The translations under genes and the position numbers were made by a program. The notes under the pieces are model-generated. The model searched no databases. It saw nothing but the letters and a program-made list of their open reading frames with translations, and was not told where the DNA came from. A stretch of 64,000 bases of DNA from NCBI GenBank assembly GCA_019828545.1, contig JACVRA010000125.1, positions 1 to 64,000 on the forward strand, written 5' to 3'. This document shows positions 1-10,103 of the stretch, in pieces. Origin of the DNA: Paracamarosporium sp. OC-R06-R3 (taxonomy: Eukaryota > Ascomycota > Dothideomycetes > Pleosporales > Didymosphaeriaceae). The first letter of the stretch is position 1. Every line of letters begins with the position of its first letter.

Positions 1-798
1 TGGAAGGCTTCCTTTAAGGAATCAACAATCCTTAGCTCTTTTAAATCAACAGGTATATCACCACCTGATCCTGATCCTATCCTTGATAGGTTCACCCATG
101 ATCAGGAATCAGGTGATAGCTCCTCATCAGGGCTTAGCGATCATGACTGGAGAAAGATGGATAGGCTTATACGCTCTGCAGTTAAGGATCAGAGTAGTAG
201 AGATACACAGAAGCTTCGTCAATCGCTCCACCACCTATCTGTCCAAAATGAGCTACTCCACCATGATATTGATGGGCTAAGGCAGGCGCTAGCAACAAAG
301 AAGAAGCGTACAAAGAAGGGCAAAGCTCTAGATCTACAACAGCGTAAGGAGTATCATGGTGGAGCAGTCTTCTGGTCACCAAGGAAGGTAAGGGAGGCAC
401 GTGTTCGTCAATCTATCAAGGAGCGTGAGGATAAGGAGGAGCAGCTTCAAAAAGCAGAGACAAAAGAGCTAAAGAAGGCAGCTAAGCTGTATAAGGAGAA
501 GATTCAGCAAGAGAAGCGTATTGCGCGTGAGGTAGCTAAGGAGGCAAAGGAGAAGGAGAGGGCTAAAAAGGCAGCTCAGCGCGCCGCCCAGAAGTCCACT
601 TATAACACTAAAAAGGCTCTGCAATTATCCCAAAAGGGTAAGAGAAAGGCCTCACAAGCACTTCAGCAGAACAGAAAGCGTCAGAAACGTATTGTTGATG
701 CTCAAGATATTGGTGAGGCCTCAGAGGGCGCATCTGCTGCCCCAACCAGATCAACGCGCTGCGGCCGTAACGTCAGGCTTCCTGATAGATTTAAATAG
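1..798 (+). mobile_element. 3' part of a pogo/Fot1-like transposase gene (partial, enters from the left edge)
   Basis: The reading frame is open from base 1 to the TAG at 796-798, so 265 codons of a larger ORF are visible. The first 40 residues contain a 'TGISP' motif, which in pogo-family DDE transposases follows the catalytic domain. After it comes a tail with 'KKGKALDLQQ' and 'YHGGAVFWSPRKVREAR', then a Lys/Glu/Ala-rich stretch that is probably coiled coil, and a basic C-terminus. I recognise this tail from fungal DDE1 transposases (family knowledge). The catalytic domain and 5' terminus lie outside the window, so activity cannot be judged. There is no stop or frameshift in the visible part. 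Confidence is high for the family and low for intactness. Confidence 0.85.
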
Positions 799-1246
799 TG
801 CAAATTAATCGCAGCTATTGACTTCTTACTCCACTAGAAAATTTCGTGATAATATTGATTGTAGGTGGCTCTATGGCCTCATTTCTAGTAGAGCGTTTAT
901 GTTGTTCGGCGATCGTTACGCGAATCCGATCGTTACGCGCACAGACACGTTAGCGTTTCACGTGTTGCAGCGATCGTGTCTCGCGCACAGGCCGGTTTGT
1001 CAAACTTCAGCCTTGGTTGGCATCCGATTGTGCGACGTCTAGTGTGTCCTCACATCCCTCCTTTGTCGCCTTACACACACTTGCTACCATGATTCCGCGG
1101 TAATTGAGTGCGACTCAAAGGGTCCAGAGGGTGTCTGTATCGGTCCTTCGCCGCCAACCGCTCCCCACCGATAACCCTGCGTCCGATCAAGCCACTCGAC
1201 TTGATCCCTGTCACCTCATCGATTCGTTGCCTATTTCAATCTTACT
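799..1246. other. Gap between the transposon and the F-box-like gene
   Basis: This stretch holds the transposon 3' end with its subterminal repeats, then roughly 250 bp of probable promoter and 5' leader of the next gene. I see no additional gene. Confidence 0.5.
910..939. repeat. Subterminal direct repeats downstream of the transposase
   Basis: The 13-mer CGATCGTTACGCG occurs at 910-922 and again at 927-939, a period of 17 bp. A related ACGTTAGCG follows at 947-955. Position just downstream of the transposase stop suggests subterminal transposase-binding repeats near the right end of the element. The exact terminal inverted repeat cannot be set because the left end is not in the window. Confidence 0.6.
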
Positions 1247-2071
1247 ATGACTGGCTTTTTAGAACTCCCTCGAGAAATCCGCAATATTATATATGACTTG
1301 CTCCTTCGTGAAGAGCTGGAACCCCAATTCCGCGCGGTCATGGCTGTCTCGGAGATTTACATCAAAGAACGTCTCCCGCTCCGGAGCTACCGCGGCCTTT
1401 TACAGACATGCCGAAAGACACACTGCGAGTTCAAGCAAGCAATACAACATCTAGCTGCGTCCAAGCAATTAGACTACGAACTGGATATAACATTCTCGCA
1501 CGGCCGGCCGTACTTCGCCCTCACATGGGTTTGGTTTCCCGGACTATCTGCTACCATCAACTCGTTCGTTGTCAACGTAGACCTGCGCATCCGGGAACCG
1601 TTTTACTACGAAGGTCATTTCCAATCCCCACACGATCACGAGCTGGCCCATCTAATCGAAGACGTGCCGGAGAGCTTCGCAGAGCAGCTTTTCGACTACA
1701 TAGCTATCCTGCTCAAGACACTAGCGAACCTCCTTTCTAATGGGGATCCAGCTTTCAATCTTCTCTACACTGAAAACCTAATCCTAAACTTCCGTACACC
1801 GACAACAGTGGTTCCGGGCCTGGAAGTACCGCGTGCAGAGCAGCGCCGTATAAATATTGACCCGGACGAAGCCGAGGATTTATTTGAGACAATGCAGAGT
1901 ACCCTTAAGGCAAACGCGGGGGCTTTCCAGGCCTTTGATGCAAATCAATGTGGCATATTATCGCCGTTGATACAGATCGGGTCGCTTCAAATTGCGACAG
2001 AAGGCGTGGTGTGGGGTGAAGGCCATAACATGATTCTTGCACACAACGATTTCCAATGGTTGCAATATTGA
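1247..2071 (+). CDS. F-box-like / 2EXR-type domain protein
   Basis: This is a single-exon frame of 274 residues starting at ATG 1247. The N-terminus reads 'FLELPREIRNIIYDLLL', the short leucine- and proline-containing helix typical of fungal F-box-like and 2EXR proteins. A 'LLQTCRKTHCEF' segment near residues 51-62 matches the second conserved helix of this group. The remainder is mixed alpha/beta without a motif I recognise. Such proteins are greatly expanded in Pleosporales and most have no known partner. If the motif is a true F-box it would bind Skp1 in an SCF ubiquitin ligase, but the match is too short to be sure. It lies directly beside the transposon end. Confidence 0.75.
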   Translation: MTGFLELPREIRNIIYDLLLREELEPQFRAVMAVSEIYIKERLPLRSYRGLLQTCRKTHCEFKQAIQHLAASKQLDYELDITFSHGRPYFALTWVWFPGLSATINSFVVNVDLRIREPFYYEGHFQSPHDHELAHLIEDVPESFAEQLFDYIAILLKTLANLLSNGDPAFNLLYTENLILNFRTPTTVVPGLEVPRAEQRRINIDPDEAEDLFETMQSTLKANAGAFQAFDANQCGILSPLIQIGSLQIATEGVVWGEGHNMILAHNDFQWLQY

Positions 2072-2356
2072 TAGTTTAGCTGCATCTCAGTGCGGTAGTT
2101 GCATTAGGGATTACGTTTCTAACGACTTCATGACATCTGTTCTTGATCCGTTCTGGCGTTGCCTTTAGCAAAGCGTATATTTTGGCATCCGAGTGCTGAA
2201 GAGTTTCTTAAGCGTTTCTCAGAATCTTTCACATAACGGGTGGCATTACACAAAAACAAAGGGTTCATATATCTCATTCATATTAAAAAGACTTTATGAA
2301 GAACAAAAGATTGGGTATCGTATTAACTCTAGCATGGCAACATACTGTCCATAGCC

Positions 2357-4406
2357 CTACACATAAAATCTCTTCCTGTTCAATCTCGCAACTCTGCCAT
2401 CATCCGCCTTTGCGAATGCTACCGCACCTACAGGTTCATTCGCACATACATCTCCAACCATGACCGGCATATGTTGTAGCATGTGTGCCCTCTCTAGCCC
2501 GTGCAGCGTTGTGCCACCAGTGGGTGTTGGTACGTACGGGTTCAACAGCGTCATACTGCTCGCGTACCCAATCATATCCGGCACACACGTGTAATATTTA
2601 AAGAATAGAGCCATGTACGCAGCGATCTGGAGGATGATCGACGAAACAAGGAGGACAGTGAACCACTTCCAGTTGGTGCGCCAGACGTTTGGCATGGGCG
2701 TAGAGATAGCGGACGCAGTTCCGTTGAAGAGCTGGGATCTTGCTGACTGGGTGATGTTGTCGAAGGTTCGATCGAGATTGCCGCCGAGGGTGTTCGATGC
2801 GTACGTAGCTTGGAAGAAGGAGTTCCAGAGGATCGTGAGCCGGTCGGAGAGTACCTCTGGGCTGAGTTCGTAGAGCTGTACGTAAGTCTTTAGGCCCACG
2901 AAGTTTGTAGGATCTGCCATCCATTTCTCTGCGTTTGTACTGCCACGAAAAGCTACCGAGCCAACGCCAAGGTTGTCAACTCGGGGCAAGGTGGACATAA
3001 CGTTTTGTGCAGGAGTGCTGCGGAAGAAGCTTTCCGTGTCCTTGGTGTAATTCACGCCTGTGTACTGATCTATTTTCCTCATCGCGGTTGGCGTACACGA
3101 TCGACCCTTGCAGCCGACCCGTGTTTCATACATATCGTATGTCAGTTTGCAGCTTGCTACGGTGTAATTGTAATAGTCCGAATCGGAAGCTTCGTTGTCG
3201 GCTATGGATTTGAAGCTAAGGGAGCATGGCCAGTCGCTGCATGTGCTGTTGACGGGACTGTATGCGACCTTCCATGTTGACACGTCCATACCACCAAAGT
3301 CTGCTTCTTTGCCTCCTTGCATCTCATTCTTGTCGCAAGTGACATCCCACTGACGTGCCTTAATAGAGAAGTTGCTCGACCCAACTTTGTCAATCTGGGC
3401 AACAGGAATGCCGATCAGAGATGCATATGTAATGTTCGTGGTATTGTCGTCTTTGATAGTCTTCCACTCGTCAGAGGTGCTGTTTTCGATTGATTGATAC
3501 CGTGGCAATTTAACATTGCCCCAGAGATCCATGGATGTATCTTGATATTTCGAGCTAGATAGCAATGCAGCAAGGAAAATCGGCACGAACACACTTCTTG
3601 CGCTATTGATGGCGCTTGCCGCACCCATAGAAGTGTCCACAACAGTGTCCGGATTTAGGTACTGAACTGTGCCGTTCGAGAAAACGTTCTTGATTTGTTG
3701 TCCTTGTAACCGCAGCGCAGATTGGCCTCCAAGCGGAGAAAGAAGCCACACAATCGTTAGGATATAGCCAACTACCGAAAATCCGCGCAGAGATATCTGG
3801 CGCTCGAGCGCGGAAAAGAGCGACGTTGAGCCGATGAGTTGCTCGAGGCGACCAAGGGTAGTACCGCGTTCAACAAGAAACAAGCCCAGGTATTTGAAGC
3901 ACCGTCCCATGAGCGCAGCGAAGATTACGGGGAATACGGTCGGAGAAACAAGAAGCACTTGTTGGAGATGCTGTCCATACTGAGACACTTCTTTGCCATT
4001 AAGCCGCGCAGCAACCAGAGCGAGCGCTTCGGGATTGTTAGTTGACGAAAAAGCGAACGCGAAACAGATTTGTGTACGTACCAATAAACATTAAAGGTGA
4101 GGAATGAAAAACCACGTCAAATGCTAGAATAAATGATCTCAACCTGTTCATTGCCCATACTTTCGCTGAAGGCAGCTGTCCGTAGTGATGATGACCCTTC
4201 TCTAGGCTTCTTGGCGGAGGACCAGTGGGCGGCGCATAATGCTGGGTATTAACCGGATCATAACCCGTATATTGTTCAAAGTTGCTTCCATGCTCTAACG
4301 GTATCCTCTCAAAATCCGCACGCGACTCTGAAAAGCTCTTCATCTGCTGAAACCCTTCCTCTTGCGGCAGCCGCTCGATGTTCTCATTGATTCGGGTGTA
4401 GCCCAT
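2357..4406 (-). CDS. Multi-pass membrane protein with a large glycosylated external domain (fungal family of unknown function)
   Basis: Two exons are proposed, 4406-4082 and 4026-2357, with a 55-nt intron (4081-4027; GTACGT donor, CTAAC branch-like motif). This gives 664 residues. The joined frame reads '...LMFIALALVAARLNG', a continuous hydrophobic segment, which supports the junction. The first 85 residues are polar and proline-containing, hence cytosolic or disordered. Hydrophobic segments follow near residues 92-118, 135-155, 185-205 and 245-260, and another lies near 555-580. Between the last two is a domain of about 300 residues with several N-glycosylation sequons and many cysteines, probably extracellular or lumenal. 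The motif 'LLSPLGGQSALR' recurs in uncharacterised ascomycete membrane proteins in my recollection. No enzymatic motif was seen. Confidence 0.75.
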
Positions 4407-5256
4407 CTTGCTCCGGAATGGGACGAAGTTCGGCTATGATGGCCGCACCTCGGTGTAAAGTAAGAAAGGGGAAGTGCGCGGGAACGTTCGCGTTTTTGTC
4501 CCGCTTAAGTCACCCAGGATGCTCGATCAGCCTAGGAATTGTGGATCTCATCTGGAACACAAGGCGGCCAATCCATGCTCAATCCGGCTTAGATGAGGCT
4601 GAAGATCGCGCAGACCCCACGAATAATGGCCGGCCGCGAGTCACCAAATGACGGCTAGAAGGACTATAGCGCGGTTATTTTTGGGATATGTTTGTGGCTG
4701 GTGAGCGAAGAACGAGAGGAATTTCCGTAGCATCATCGAAACAGCAAAAACATCATCAGAATGCGATCCTTTGGGCACGCCTTCAGAATCATCTATTGGC
4801 TCAGAACCCCAGGGCATGCTTGAATGTTTATGCAACCCACTGTTTTTGTGAAATTTCGGTGACCCACTAGAGGCTGTATAGGCTGTCATCTTACGGTAAG
4901 ACAGCTCATCTGTGGCGACCCGTCATCACAAGTGCTGATATCCTTCCTGATCAAACTTTTGCGTGAACCCAAGACCCAGATTGCTTTCATATGTCACGTG
5001 CATATTATCTGTCGGCTTTCGGTCGAATTAAAGCTTTGAGTATACACTGTCACTGGACTCTAGGTCAGATACCATGTTCTATTCTTTGATTTAAGAAGTC
5101 ATGCCAATCGTATCGCCTCACCAGGAGGTTCTTTCCAAGTCGTCCCGAAGCATCGTGAGCCGCCTGCAGCCATGGTCATACGTATCATAAGCCATAGGCT
5201 TTGCAACACGGCATATACATCTGACCCACCGCCCGCATTCATAACTACTTCGTCCT
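4407..5256. other. Intergenic region, no gene seen
   Basis: It holds the upstream region of the minus-strand membrane protein and the 3' flank of the PTH11-like gene. A palindromic CACGTG lies near 4995. The short open frames on both strands show no family resemblance. Confidence 0.5.
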
Positions 5257-6640
5257 TTATATTTCCTGCTCTCTCTTTTTTTCCACCGTGACCTGGACTT
5301 CGGTCACAACTCGTATGATGGAGTCCCTGTCCTCGGGCCGATTCAAATCGACCATATCCTCGGACTTGACTGTCGATACGTTTGCTCTTGATACTGCACA
5401 CCTGCCAAATATACTTCGTGATCGATGCCTTGCTTCTTCATCTTCATCGTTCTGCCTGGAGCGATTTGACGTACTTGAAAGTACGCCAGGCAGATGGCGA
5501 GTGACAAGAGGACGTAGGCATGGTAAGCAAGAGCATATGATACCAATGTTCGTCTCTATCGATGACCACGTTGCGGCTGGTGGATTGTTGTACGTGGGAT
5601 CCGATGAATTGGATATCGCAACGAGCGATTGGAGGCGAAGAATAGACACTAAGCAGACACTAAAAATGATACATGTCAGCTGGAGAAACAAAAGCCAATT
5701 AGGACTGTGTGTACCACCAGTCGATATCAAGCCGCGGGGATGAAGCGCGACAGTGGTGCTGTGTATCGTATGACAATCACAGCTTGGTGGCCCAGATTGT
5801 AGCGGTGGCCTAAGCCGCGCGAACGACATAAAAAGGGTGTCAAGAAAGCTGCATGCACTTACAAACCACCGATCGCAAATATCCCGATGAGCGCCTGTTT
5901 TTGCCTGCGGGGGAGACTGAGCTTGCGGATGACCGGCATCGGGAGCACAATGATGACGAAGTCTGTCAAGATGTTCATACCGCCGTTGAAAAACCATACC
6001 GCATATTGATTGAGGCATTCGAACGGGTGTTTCAGTGTCCAGAAGGCTTCAATCGGTTTGCATCCGAATACACTGCTGAACACAGTCCAGAAAGCGTACA
6101 CGACGACGACCGCGATGACAATCCAGCATGTAATTTGAAATTTCCTTGTGGAGAACACGCGTCGATATTGTAAAAGGATCGAAACCTTCGTAAAGCCGAG
6201 CGAAAGATAGTAGACCACAAGACTAGCGTAAAAAGCCTTCACGTCTGTAAGCGATTGCCATTCGAGTATAGCAATTGGGCGTACCTTCAGTGATTGTAGA
6301 GAATCCATAGGCTGCAGTTCCCATATATGCTGACCCATTCCATGTTTCGCCTCTGTGGAGTGTGAGTTCCTCGTCTTCATCGCATCTAGTGGGTGCATTT
6401 ACGAATTCCAATGCAAACATTCAATCCAATGGAGCACAGCTAAGAGAGTGTTAGCTATGTCTCTTCCAGGTCCGGTGAGTATACCAGAGCGATTGAAACG
6501 CAATAGTCTTCGATTCCAGGGCAACGGATAACAAACAGCCGGGTGTATAATCGCAACAGAACTGTGAAAGTAGCAAAAGCGCTGAAGACGCTGGAGAGTA
6601 TAACGGCCTGCCGACCACGGGAGTTGTCTCCTAATGACAT
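5257..6640 (-). CDS. PTH11-like seven-transmembrane receptor (fungal rhodopsin-type domain)
   Basis: Five exons are proposed: 6640-6485, 6439-6403, 6352-6285, 6236-5863 and 5659-5257, giving 345 residues. Introns are 45, 50, 48 and 203 nt, all GT-AG. The family signature is clear. An N-terminal helix with 'LLRLYTRLF' comes first, then 'GMGQHIWEL' before the third segment. 'YYLSLGFTKVSILLQYRRVF' and a Cys-containing loop follow, then 'DFVIIVLPMPVIRKL', 'RRQKQALIGIFAIGGF' and 'SSIETNIGIICSCLPCL..L'. No CFEM domain precedes the helices. The family senses surface or host cues through G proteins or acts as orphan receptors in filamentous ascomycetes. The 48-nt intron is a multiple of three without a stop, so it could be read through. 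I remove it because 'SLK-AFYASL' fits the family better. The 203-nt intron is long for this window. Confidence 0.8.
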
Positions 6641-7781
6641 GATTGCGGAGGTATTGAGCAGTGCTGAAAATGGCTTGTTGTCGGAAGATAAGGAAATTGG
6701 TACTGGGCTATCCGAGGAGCCCTAAGGTTCTGCTACGTCTATTCGGTAAAGTGGTGTACTATGGCTGAAACGGAGTGCATTTCAACCCGACTAAAGCAGG
6801 AATCAGTTAGTCTGGAGAGCAACTTCTGGTTCCGAGCTCTTCCATTGCAATGTAGTATCGGTCAGTGTTAGTGGCTTTCCCGTACCCTGGTTGTTGAGCG
6901 GGTCGCCGCCGAATGCATCCACGCTTTGCCCCTGTACGACCTTTTGAAGCCGTGGTTCCCTCACCGTACCAAGGCTTACCATGTGAAATACAGCTTGATC
7001 CGATCTTGTGCGACCACAAAGACGTTTGATAGGCAGAAAATGTTACACGGAGTCATGACATAAGTAGCACAGCGATTAAATCGACATGATGCAGATTTCC
7101 AAATACCTTAGCGTGATGCGGGAAAGGCGTAGATGAGACTATAGCAATACAAAACTGCTTTGATTTTTGTTGTACTACTGCGCGACAATTGGCACTTTTG
7201 CTACAAGCGTGGATGCTCGGAATGCGTTCGGGATGGTGCTAGCGATGCCATTGGATTTTTCGTTGCACGAAGCCTTTTTTCTTTTTTGCAGATCTGCTTG
7301 AAGAGTTCAGGTTTCGAGATAATGAGGTTCCACAAGAACGGAGGAAGCACGCGTCTGGCATGTGCTCAGGCACTAGGTACGTCAACCCCTCGTGCCCCTC
7401 ACCTTCCGAATGGTGCACTGCTTGGCCATCCACACGCAAACATTTTCTCAATCTATTTAACTCTTCTGCCCCAACCCTCATCAGCTCGAGTAGTATAGAA
7501 GCGCCCTTAAACATATCCAAAATGTTGAGAAAGGACGATATTTGAAGTATGTGGAGAAGCGAATGAAACGTGTGAAGCATGTGTTTGAGAATGGTAGCAA
7601 TAGAAGATCGCGTTTTGTTAAATTCGAATACTGCTCTATTTAGATGCCTAATTCTGGATAGATCCTTGAATGAATTGTATACATTGGAGTGCTCAGCTGG
7701 TGTTGTACACTTGCCATTAATTCCATCGCCTGATGTTTGTGGTCTATCTTTACTCGCCATCCGCCATGCCGTGTAGGGAAA
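6641..7781. other. Intergenic region between the PTH11-like gene and HIS5
   Basis: Apart from the weak minus-strand frame at 7239-7760 I see no gene. The region should contain the promoter of the PTH11-like gene and the 3' flank of HIS5. Confidence 0.4.
7239..7760 (-). CDS. Unsupported hypothetical ORF (173 codons)
   Basis: An ATG-started frame of 173 residues lies between two well supported genes. It has a leucine-rich helical middle part (about residues 58-105) and a basic C-terminus. I do not recognise a family and see no signal peptide, Cys pattern or splice structure. It could be an orphan gene, part of a decayed gene or chance. It is listed only because it is the longest unexplained frame in this gap. 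Confidence 0.15.
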   Translation of the reverse strand: MASKDRPQTSGDGINGKCTTPAEHSNVYNSFKDLSRIRHLNRAVFEFNKTRSSIATILKHMLHTFHSLLHILQISSFLNILDMFKGASILLELMRVGAEELNRLRKCLRVDGQAVHHSEGEGHEGLTYLVPEHMPDACFLRSCGTSLSRNLNSSSRSAKKKKGFVQRKIQWHR

Positions 7782-9194
7782 CTATGCAATGACAGCGTTA
7801 GCCGCCGTCTCCCTCTTCTCTTCCTCTCCAGCCCCTAACTTTCCAGACTTCTTAAAAATGTTCTGCAAAACGACCCTGATCTCCTCCAAGAAACGGTCTA
7901 CTTCCTTCTCCGAGCCAACCGTAATCCTCAAGCAGCCCAGGCATCCATACTCCTTCCCTCTAAACCGCACAACTACGCCCCTCTCCTCAGCCAACCCCTC
8001 GTAGACAGCCAAAGCCGTTTCGTTTGAAGGCTTGCCACCTTGATCAGCGGGCGCATCCAGCATCTCAAAGAGCAAGAAGTTTGACTCTTCGCCTCCAATG
8101 AACTTTCCGACGCCTGGTATCTTAGGCAGCTCTGCTAGCATCCTCTCCCTCTGCTTTAATATCAAATCCTTGTTTCTGTACATGACCTCCAAGTGTTTTC
8201 GATCCAGCGCCGCGCGCGCAAGCTGGCTCGTTGGGTTTGAAATATTATACGGCGCCTTGAGCGAATTTAATATCCGTGCAATCGCCGGGTCTGTGAAGAC
8301 CGCGCCCAACCGTATACCAGCAAGTCCGAATCCCTTCGATAAGGTCTGCATAACCACTAGGTTCGGCCACTCCGTAACCCACTCTGCCAAACTGGCATCG
8401 TCAGGCGCAAAGTCAATGTATGCCTCATCCACCACGACTACGCCGTTCCAGCTCTCGTGCTCCAGAATCTGCTTGATATCCTCCTTCTTCAGCAGCGCAC
8501 CGGTCGGGTTCCCCGGCGAGCAAAAGTATGCCAGCTTAATGCTTGGGTCTTTGGACAGTGCGTCCCTTATTGCAGGCACGTCGAGTTGGAAGCCGGGTGT
8601 TTGCAGCGGTACTTTTGTGAGCGCGATGTCGTTGACTTGTGCGGATACACTATACATGCCGTATGTGGGCGGGCATACGAGGATCTTCTCTTTGCCTGGG
8701 ACGCAGAATGCGCGAAGGAGGGCATCGATGGCTTCGTCGGAACCGACGCCGACAAAGAGGTGATCGGGGGTGAGCGTCTTCGAGGTGTGGGCGTGGGTAT
8801 TGCGGAGGTTACAGAGGTCTTGCTTGAGCTCTATTTGGTGGCTTAATGTTCTGTAAGCTTCAATTGTCATGCGCGACAGCAGGGGATGGCTTACGGATCG
8901 GGATATCGATTGAGTCCGAGGAGGTCGATGTCGATGGCTGGCCCTGAGGCATTTGACGCACCGTTCGTGAGCTTGCCATCCTTGTTCAGCGCTAGGCCAG
9001 GACCAATCGCGTTCTCATTCGCGTCTAGAAGGATGTTTGTGCCGTCGTCCTTGTAGTCACTGCGCTGTATTAGATGTCGCTCAACACGGATAAACGAAGC
9101 CAGCATACTCGCGCGCGCAGCGGTAGGGCTCCAATGCAAGGATATTCGGTCGTGCACATGTTGACAAATCGAACGCTGACTTCCTCGAGGCCAT
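7782..9194 (-). CDS. HIS5: Histidinol-phosphate aminotransferase
   Basis: Three exons are proposed, 9194-9109, 9059-8895 and 8850-7782, with introns of 49 and 44 nt. The product has 439 residues. It converts imidazole-acetol phosphate and glutamate to L-histidinol phosphate in cytosolic histidine biosynthesis. It is a fold-type I PLP aminotransferase. Visible motifs are 'CARPNILALEPYRCARDDY' and 'LLDANENAIGPG' at the N-terminus, 'GVGSDEAIDALLRAF', 'SPGNPTGAL' and 'VVVDEAYIDFA'. The PLP-lysine segment 'TLSKGFGLAGIRLG' follows near residue 254. The splice at 9060 restores 'RDDYKDDGTN'; the nearer AG would break the frame. Two TGACTC-type sites lie upstream (see the separate entry). Length and motifs are normal, so the gene is probably functional. 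Confidence 0.95.
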
Positions 9195-9294
9195 GTTGGC
9201 TGTGTGTTTTGCTGCAGGTGAAAGTTGATGCGATAGGATGGCGCGGGGCAACTTTTTGTAGCACTTCGCGGGGTCTGGTAGCGGCTTCGGAGAA

Positions 9295-9341
9295 GAGTCA
9301 CACCTCCGCGCTTTACCTCTTCACACCTATCTTTTGACTCA
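9295..9341. promoter_or_regulatory. Two Gcn4/CpcA-type response elements upstream of HIS5
   Basis: GAGTCA at 9295-9300 (TGACTC on the minus strand) and TGACTCA at 9335-9341 lie 101 and 141 bp upstream of the HIS5 start codon. TGACTCA is the established binding site of the bZIP regulators Gcn4 and CpcA, which induce amino-acid biosynthesis genes on starvation. Two copies within 50 bp ahead of a histidine gene make a chance match unlikely, although a 6-7 bp site alone is weak evidence. Confidence 0.65.
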
Positions 9342-10006
9342 CGCCGAAAATTGTCCTGGACAACTGCTGGACGCAATTCCGAGATATAGGAGTTCGGAGT
9401 GCATTGTCGAAAACTTCGGATTTCGTTGTTGGGTGATAGGTACGCTCGCTCATGGCATAACGTAAATCGCATCTGTGGCATGCACACTTTATCTGTGACA
9501 CAGGTTTATCCAAAGTCTCTTGAATAGTTTTAAAAGACCTAGTTCTTTATCTTCCGGTGTTTTGTTACTAAGATACATGTTGCTACCTAGACTGATGAAT
9601 ATTCTTTAATTTTGATATTGATATTTAGATTAGAAAATTTATTCGTGCACAACAGTCAATGACAGATGTCGAAGGGCATTTTACGAATAGTCTCAAGCTT
9701 TCCCATATTTATGACCTGGATCTAGATGGACAAAATCTACAATCATTAGCATGCGCAACGTTCGATTTGCTCAAGCATTGCGGGCTCAAGGGGCGGCTGG
9801 TGTTGCTTGATTCGGCCCAACACTGCTCGCTTCAGACACCTGACTGATACCATCAGCCCCACAGCTGGTGGCGGACCCACTCAAACCTTGTCATTCTCTT
9901 GGCTAGCGAGGCTTCTGTGTCTTGCTATCTTACCGCTCTGGATGGTAGCTGATGGGTATATGAAATTAACAATGGAGCGCTATAATATCAATCAACAAGA
10001 ACAACA
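9342..10006. other. Intergenic region between the HIS5 promoter and the tRNA
   Basis: An AT-rich stretch around 9530-9660 is followed by ordinary sequence. I see no gene. The short frames at 9659-9847 and 9807-10028 have no family resemblance, and the latter runs into the tRNA. Confidence 0.45.
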
Positions 10007-10103
10007 TCCGATATGGTCTAGTGGCTAGGATTTGCCGCTCTCATTGAGAGTAGAACGCCTTCAAAGTGCCGGCAAGGCCCGGGTTCGATTCCCGGTGTCG
10101 GAA
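10007..10103 (+). tRNA. tRNA-Glu (anticodon CTC) with a 25-nt intron
   Basis: The cloverleaf can be drawn by eye. The acceptor stem is TCCGATA (10007-10013) with TGTCGGA (10096-10102). The D arm contains the Glu-typical GTCTAGTGGCTAGGAT. The anticodon stem is TGCCG (10033-10037) with CGGCA (10070-10074), and the T arm is CCGGG-TTCGATT-CCCGG (10079-10095). The anticodon CTC is at 10040-10042, and A10103 is the discriminator base. The intron is 10044-10068, at the canonical position after nucleotide 37. Its TGAGAG (10045-10050) is the exact complement of the loop CTCTCA, giving the anticodon-intron pairing seen in eukaryotic pre-tRNAs. The mature length of 72 is normal for tRNA-Glu. Confidence 0.95.

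Noticed and set aside
9060..9487. N-terminal extension of the HIS5 frame to 9487
   Set aside because: It reads through the first intron. The conserved 'CARPNILALEPYRCAR' start is in another frame and joins by a good GT-AG intron.
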